DNA of 9,674 nucleotides. Source: Bryobacteraceae bacterium. Lineage in GTDB: Bacteria; Acidobacteriota; Terriglobia; Bryobacterales; Bryobacteraceae. Of this stretch, positions 5,995 through 9,674 are shown piece after piece. A program made the translations under genes and the position numbers. Every line of letters begins with the position of its first letter. Within the stretch, counting starts at the first letter, position 1. The notes beneath the pieces were generated by a model. It saw only the letters and a list, made by a program, of their open reading frames with translations, did no database searches and was not told the DNA's origin. The DNA lies in contig JANXXV010000549.1 of the NCBI GenBank assembly GCA_025350445.1, forward strand, positions 1 through 9,674, read 5' to 3'.

Positions 5995-7293
5995 TTACGG
6001 CTTCGTTGGCGGCCGCCGCGGCCCTTGGATCGAGGTACCGTCCCACTTCGGGTCGCCTTGGTATTTGTAGCCGGCAGGCAGTTTATCCCAATCCTCGCGC
6101 GCGATTCCGTTCAAGTCGAAGACCACCTTGCCGTCACGCACGGTCAATTCGCAGCTTAGTTTTTGGGTGGACTTTAGCCTCGCGTTGTACATATCCACAT
6201 AGCCAAACGCGCCTTTCTCCAAACGGAAGACGGCAACATCGGCCACGGACCCCGCCGACAGATTCCCCAACTCTTCCTGCTTGATCTCTTTGGCCGGATT
6301 CGCGGTTGACCAGGCGATCACGTCGTTGAGAGATACGCCCATGGCCAGGAACTTATCCATCACATTGGCCATGTCCTTCATGCCTTTGTTCATGCTGCCA
6401 ACATGCAGATCGGTGGAGATGGAATCCGGGCGGAAACCGGCCTTCACCATCGGCACGGCCACGCGCCAGGCGAAGCTTCCGCCGCCGTGTCCCACATCGA
6501 AGATCACGCCACGCTTCCGGCCCTCTACCATCGCGGGGCTCGGGCCGCCGTTGTCATCCTGTTCGCCGCGCAGCCCGGAATACATGTGTGTATAAATATC
6601 GCCGGGACGCAACACCTTCGTCAGCAGATCGTATAGCGGACGTTCAGCGCGTCTGGAGCCGTAGTCAATCATCACCGGAATATCGGCCAGCTTGCCCGCC
6701 TCCACCGCCTGTTCGTAGGGCTTCCACTCCGGCCCGCCGAAGTGCGCGCTCTTCACACCCACCACAACATCTTTGTACTTCAGCGCCATCTCCGCGGTAG
6801 GCTTGGCCTCCATGTCGTTCAGGTCCTGCTCGTACTTTCCGCCGCGCATCCCGTTGCCGACGATGTTGAGAAAGGCCAGCACGCGCGTCTTTGACCGGTC
6901 GATTACGCGGCTCTTGAAGTCTTCGAAATTGCGCCAGCCGGAACTGCCGGCATCCGCAATCGTAGTCACGCCGACGCGGAACGTATAGCCGTCCGGGTAA
7001 AGGCTCAAGTCTCCCGCATACGAACCCTTTTCGCCGCTGCCGGCGTAAACGTGTGTGTGGATGTCGATCAATCCCGGCGTTACATAAAGCCCGGAAACGT
7101 CCACCGTCTTCAACGCCTTTGCCGGATCCAGCTTCGCCGCAACCGCGGCGATCTTGCCGTCCTTAATCGCCACATCGCGCACGCCGCTGATGCGGTTCTT
7201 CGCGTCGATCACATGTCCGCCGCGCAGCAGCAGATCGTAATCGGCCTGAGCCTGCGCCAGCATAGGAAACGCCAAAAGAACAACCAACCTCAT
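5995..7293 (-). CDS. Exported dihydroorotase-like amidohydrolase/deacetylase family metallohydrolase
   Basis: The product is 432 residues with a Sec-type signal (MRLVVLLAFPMLAQAQA), so it is probably periplasmic. The order of motifs fits the amidohydrolase/deacetylase group typified by Atu3266 and EF0837: the flanking beta domain, H79-x-H81 in VTPGLIDIHTHVYAG, Lys181 in VVVGVKSAHF (the usual carboxylated bridging lysine), His236 in GDIYTHMYSG, FDVGHGGGSFAWRVA (His269), Asp295 in SISTDLHVGSM, then NPAKEI and the closing SVADVAVFRLEKG sandwich strand. Characterised relatives remove acyl groups from N-acyl amino or alpha-hydroxy acids; the substrate here is unknown. Where many relatives have a metal-binding His (VMVH), this protein has Asp210 (VMIDYG). 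The start is ATG 7293 with GAGGAG 7 bases upstream; the alternative TTG at 7308 overlaps that site and is rejected. It lies between two copies of another amidohydrolase. Confidence 0.88.
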   Translation of the reverse strand: MRLVVLLAFPMLAQAQADYDLLLRGGHVIDAKNRISGVRDVAIKDGKIAAVAAKLDPAKALKTVDVSGLYVTPGLIDIHTHVYAGSGEKGSYAGDLSLYPDGYTFRVGVTTIADAGSSGWRNFEDFKSRVIDRSKTRVLAFLNIVGNGMRGGKYEQDLNDMEAKPTAEMALKYKDVVVGVKSAHFGGPEWKPYEQAVEAGKLADIPVMIDYGSRRAERPLYDLLTKVLRPGDIYTHMYSGLRGEQDDNGGPSPAMVEGRKRGVIFDVGHGGGSFAWRVAVPMVKAGFRPDSISTDLHVGSMNKGMKDMANVMDKFLAMGVSLNDVIAWSTANPAKEIKQEELGNLSAGSVADVAVFRLEKGAFGYVDMYNARLKSTQKLSCELTVRDGKVVFDLNGIAREDWDKLPAGYKYQGDPKWDGTSIQGPRRPPTKP

Positions 7294-7300
7294 AGAAGCA

Positions 7301-7306
7301 CTCCTC
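7301..7306 (-). promoter_or_regulatory. Ribosome binding site with adjoining T-run
   Basis: On the - strand GAGGAG is preceded directly by TTTTTT (7307-7312) and followed 7 bases later by ATG 7293. The site decides the start of the deacetylase-family gene. Confidence 0.7.
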
Positions 7307-7324
7307 AAAAAATAGCTTAGGACG

Positions 7325-7362
7325 GCGGACCCCCAGGTCCGCGCCGAGGCCCCCGCCTCGGC
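7325..7362. repeat. Two back-to-back perfect palindromes (REP-like double hairpin)
   Basis: GCGGACC-CCCA-GGTCCGC (7325-7342, 7-bp stem) directly abuts GCCGAGGC-CCCC-GCCTCGGC (7343-7362, 8-bp stem). Both stems are perfect with 4-base loops and no base lies between them. They start 3 bases after the stop of amidohydrolase copy 2 and fill most of the 72-base gap to the next gene. On the - strand a T6 run follows 12 bases after the second stem, too far for a standard terminator. The form suits a dispersed REP/BIME-type intergenic element or an attenuating or stabilising mRNA structure that makes expression of the two flanking genes unequal. Confidence 0.75.
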
Positions 7363-7365
7363 ACA

Positions 7366-8313
7366 CTAGCCAGGTTGACCGGGCGCGCGTTTCACCCAGT
7401 GGTACGCAGCCACCGAGTTCTTCCAAAAATACTTCTCCGCAATAGCCGGACCCTTAGAATTAAAATACTCACGCACAATGCTTAGCACCTGCGGATACTC
7501 CGCCCAATTATCGCTGTTCGGCCAATCGCTTCCATACAGCACCCGGTTCTCGCCGAATACCCCAAACAAATCGTCCAGCCGCGCGCGGTAGAAATTCAAG
7601 TTCGCCGGAATTTTGCCGTCCACCCGCCGCAGCACTTCAGAGATCTTGACATACACCTGCGGCCGTTTGCCAATCTCGCGTAACGTGGCCTGGTACTTTT
7701 TGAGTTCCGCCGCTTCGGTGGGAGGATTGAGCTGCGGCAGATGGTCGATCACCACGCGCAGGTTTGGAACCAGATCGGTGCAGCGGACCACGTCAGCAAC
7801 AAGCGCCGGATTCGGGTTCGCCGTATCCAGCACCAGTCCTGCATCCGCCAATGCCTTCAGGTCGGAGACGAATGCGGGCTTCGACAACTCCGTGCCCAAG
7901 TTGCGGCCCCACAAATTACCATAGCGGATTCCCCGGAACATCGGGTTCTTGTGGAACCGGTCCAGATGTTTGCGGAAGTCCGGCTTACCCGGCTCCAGAT
8001 TACCCACGCTGCCAACGATGATGGTATCTTTCGCAGCCGTATCCAGCACCCATTGGTTATCTTCGAGCCAGGTGCTGCACTCCACTTCAATAGCGCCGGT
8101 GATGCCGAGCGGCGCAGCGATCTTCCGATATCGCTCCGGCAGCGCGGACTTGTAAAGGACGGCGTTGGTCTTCTCCGGCCACGGCACTCCCTCGGGCCTC
8201 GCGATATCGAACAGGTGGATATGCGTGTCGATGATCGGAATGGAAGCGGCTTGCACTTCCCTCTCGGCAAGCGCAAGGCTTGCGGTAACGCCTAGAAATG
8301 TTCTGCGATTCAC
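7366..8313 (-). CDS. Tat-exported amidohydrolase/lactonase (amidohydrolase_2 family), copy 2
   Basis: The product is 315 residues, with a twin-arginine signal (NRRTFLGVTASLALA) and probable cleavage near VQA-AS. Active-site motifs match copy 1: H31-x-H33, His191 in VVIDHLPQ, Lys223 in YVKISEVLRR and Asp263 in YGSDWPNSD. It has the more usual VIDHLP form and retains four residues (within TANPNPALVAD) that copy 1 lacks, so it may be closer to the ancestral form. The start is taken as GTG 8313. The ATG that copy 1 uses is ATC here (8314-8316), leaving AAGGGA 12 bases from the GTG, a poor spacing that could lower translation. This is the first gene of the - strand cluster. Its start is only 41 bases from the divergent glycoside hydrolase start, so the promoters of both genes must be very compact or overlap coding DNA. 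Confidence 0.87.
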   Translation of the reverse strand: MNRRTFLGVTASLALAEREVQAASIPIIDTHIHLFDIARPEGVPWPEKTNAVLYKSALPERYRKIAAPLGITGAIEVECSTWLEDNQWVLDTAAKDTIIVGSVGNLEPGKPDFRKHLDRFHKNPMFRGIRYGNLWGRNLGTELSKPAFVSDLKALADAGLVLDTANPNPALVADVVRCTDLVPNLRVVIDHLPQLNPPTEAAELKKYQATLREIGKRPQVYVKISEVLRRVDGKIPANLNFYRARLDDLFGVFGENRVLYGSDWPNSDNWAEYPQVLSIVREYFNSKGPAIAEKYFWKNSVAAYHWVKRAPGQPG

Positions 8314-8326
8314 GATGGTATTGTAT

Positions 8327-8364
8327 CCCTTGTTAGAATTGGCATCGAACTGAAATGAGAATAC
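8327..8364. repeat. Leader repeat, copy 2 (duplicate of 5936-5973)
   Basis: This matches the leader of amidohydrolase copy 1 at 35 of 38 positions. It covers the ribosome binding site of the - strand gene and the first 10 bases (ATGAGAATAC) of the + strand glycoside hydrolase gene. Confidence 0.85.
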
Positions 8365-9584
8365 ACCGTCTTACCATCCTGAGTCTTCTGCTGTTTCATG
8401 CCGCCACCGCACAATCAAAGCGCGCATCGGCGGCTTCGCCGGCCGGCCGTGAGGCAGGACTGGAAATCCCTCACTTACCAAGACACTTCTTATCCGATTC
8501 ATCCCAGCCAAATGTTTTGTCCCGCAGCAAACCATGGACGGAGGCGGCTGCCAAAGCCTGGTATGCCAAACAGCCCTGGCTGGTGGGCGGCAACTATGTC
8601 CCGGCCACTGCTATTAACGAACTCGAAATGTGGCAGCCGGATTCGTTCGATCCAAAACGGATCGACCTCGAACTCGGTTGGGCGGAGAGCATCGGGATGA
8701 ACTCCATGCGCGTCTTCCTGCACGATCTTCTCTGGCAACAGGACGCCGCTGGATTTCGCAAACGCGCCGGCGAGTTCCTGCGCATCGCGGACAAGCATCA
8801 CATCAAGCCGATGTTTGTCCTCTTCGATTCCTGTTGGGATCCATTTCCAAAGACCGGGAAGCAACGCGCTCCGAAGCCTGGCGTTCATAATTCCGGTTGG
8901 ATGCAGAGCCCCGGTGCGGACGCATTAAAGGACCCCGCGCAGTATGCGCGCCTCGAAGCCTACGTCAAGGGTGTGGTGGGTGCGTTCGCGAAAGACAACC
9001 GTATCCTCGCCTGGGATATTTGGAACGAGCCGGACAATCTGAACAACTCCAGCTACATCAAACTCGAACCATCGAACAAAGTGGACCTGGTACTTGCGCT
9101 GCTTCCCAAGGCATTTGCCTGGGCGCGTGCCGCGGGCGCCACTCAGCCATTGACCAGCGGCGTTTGGAAAGGCAACTGGTCCGATCCCGCGAAGCTGTCG
9201 CCAATGGAAAAGATCCAACTGGAACTTTCCGATGTGATTTCATTTCATAACTACGGCCAGCCTGCTGAATTCGAGGAGCGGATACTTTGGCTGCGGCGCT
9301 ACAAGCGGCCCATTCTTTGCACCGAGTACATGGCCCGCGGAAACAAAAGCACTTTCCAGGGAACCATGCCGCTGGCGAAGAAGTATCGTGTGGCGGCCTA
9401 CAATTGGGGCTTGGTTGCAGGAAAGGCGCAGACCCATCTGCCGTGGGATTCATGGCAAAAGCCTTACGTAGATCGCGAGCCGGTCGTCTGGTTCCACGAG
9501 GTCTTCCGCACCGATGGCTCTGCTTATAAGCAGGATGACGTGGACTTCATCCGGAACATCACCGCAACGAAAACGGCTCAGTAG
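8355..9584 (+). CDS. Secreted GH5-like glycoside hydrolase
   Basis: The product is 409 residues. A Sec signal (MRIHRLTILSLLLFHAATA, cleavage near ATA-QS) sends it to the periplasm or outside. From about residue 60 it is a TIM-barrel glycoside hydrolase of the GH5/clan A kind: MNSMRVFLHDLLW, then the acid/base Glu225 in AWDIWNEPDN, His298/Tyr300 in VISFHNYG, and the nucleophile Glu324 in PILCTEYMARG. Substrate-cleft aromatics follow (YNWGL, LPWDSWQKPY, VVWFHEVFR). Such retaining enzymes cleave beta-linked glycosides; relatives in Acidobacteriota are often labelled xylanase or cellulase without proof. Residues 21-59 (Ser/Ala/Pro-rich, then LPRHFLSDSSQPNVLS) form an unusual linker between signal and barrel. 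No clear ribosome binding site precedes ATG 8355; the ATG is kept because the signal peptide begins there. The stop overlaps the opposing gene by 7 bases. Confidence 0.86.
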   Translation: MRIHRLTILSLLLFHAATAQSKRASAASPAGREAGLEIPHLPRHFLSDSSQPNVLSRSKPWTEAAAKAWYAKQPWLVGGNYVPATAINELEMWQPDSFDPKRIDLELGWAESIGMNSMRVFLHDLLWQQDAAGFRKRAGEFLRIADKHHIKPMFVLFDSCWDPFPKTGKQRAPKPGVHNSGWMQSPGADALKDPAQYARLEAYVKGVVGAFAKDNRILAWDIWNEPDNLNNSSYIKLEPSNKVDLVLALLPKAFAWARAAGATQPLTSGVWKGNWSDPAKLSPMEKIQLELSDVISFHNYGQPAEFEERILWLRRYKRPILCTEYMARGNKSTFQGTMPLAKKYRVAAYNWGLVAGKAQTHLPWDSWQKPYVDREPVVWFHEVFRTDGSAYKQDDVDFIRNITATKTAQ

Positions 9585-9674
9585 CCCTTAGCCTGATAGA
9601 CCGTCATCCCGCCAACTACGGTCAACAGCGCCTCAATGTCCTTAATCTCGTCGACCGGGCACTTGGCAAAATCT
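9578..9674 (-). CDS. C-terminal end of a probable amidohydrolase (start outside window)
   Basis: On the - strand a frame is open from the right edge (first full codon at 9673) to TGA at 9578-9580, giving 31 residues. They include CPVDEIKDIEALLTVVGGMT and end VYQAKGY. This is the typical closing strand pattern of amidohydrolase_3/YtcJ-type proteins (…I-x-D-I-x-V-L-x-T-V-V-G-G-x-x-V-Y). In the family this part belongs to the beta-sandwich, so no catalytic residue is visible here. The gene converges on the glycoside hydrolase and their ends overlap by 7 bases, leaving no room for a terminator between them. With only 31 residues the family call is moderate; the coding frame itself is likely. Confidence 0.6.
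   Translation of the reverse strand, partial: DFAKCPVDEIKDIEALLTVVGGMTVYQAKGY

Noticed and set aside
5949..6284. + strand ORF starting with MRILRPYAGRL, as a surviving glycoside hydrolase gene
   Set aside because: Only the first codons match the GH gene start; beyond them it runs antisense through the deacetylase-family gene and shows no hydrolase motifs.

Overview
The window reads as a high-GC piece of a free-living bacterial chromosome. It most resembles Acidobacteriota of the Solibacter/Bryobacter type. That placement is an inference from gene content: an Oar-like TonB-dependent receptor, Tat-exported amidohydrolases with their typical N-termini, an acidobacterial-style deacetylase-family amidohydrolase and a GH5-like secreted hydrolase. 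No rRNA, tRNA, CRISPR array, transposase or phage gene was seen.

Left part (1-2805, + strand). The end of an outer-membrane TonB-dependent receptor (1-711) is followed by a 168-base spacer and a tight three-gene operon. The operon encodes an ECF sigma factor (880-1440), a small protein with an H-x3-C-x2-C zinc anti-sigma signature but no membrane segment (1427-1909), and an eight-segment membrane protein (1909-2805). The genes overlap by 14 and 1 bases, so they are probably translationally coupled. This could be a signalling module in which the membrane sensor and the anti-sigma factor are separate proteins.

Middle part (2834-4752, - strand). A small, AT-rich membrane-protein ORF lies downstream of the most unusual gene here. 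That gene is a 532-residue ORF whose first ~335 residues are a subtilisin-like (S8) domain with the Asp, His and oxyanion Asn but without the Ser segment. The last ~190 residues are the C-terminal half of a metallo-beta-lactamase-fold hydrolase without its HxHxDH half. It looks like an in-frame fusion of two truncated enzymes.

Right part (4984-9674). Three - strand genes run 7366-8313, then 5995-7293, then 4984-5925. The outer two are duplicates (about 85% identical by hand alignment) of a Tat-exported PF04909-type amidohydrolase/lactonase. The middle gene is an exported dihydroorotase-like deacetylase-family amidohydrolase. A compact pair of perfect palindromes separates the first two. Divergent to the cluster, only 41 bases away, is a secreted GH5-like glycoside hydrolase (8355-9584). 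Its tail overlaps the last codons of a fourth probable amidohydrolase entering from the right edge on the - strand. The duplicated unit extends past the amidohydrolase start into the first codons of the divergent GH gene, which records how the cluster was assembled. Together the right-hand genes suggest periplasmic breakdown of a glycoside or lactone substrate. The substrate itself cannot be read from the sequence.
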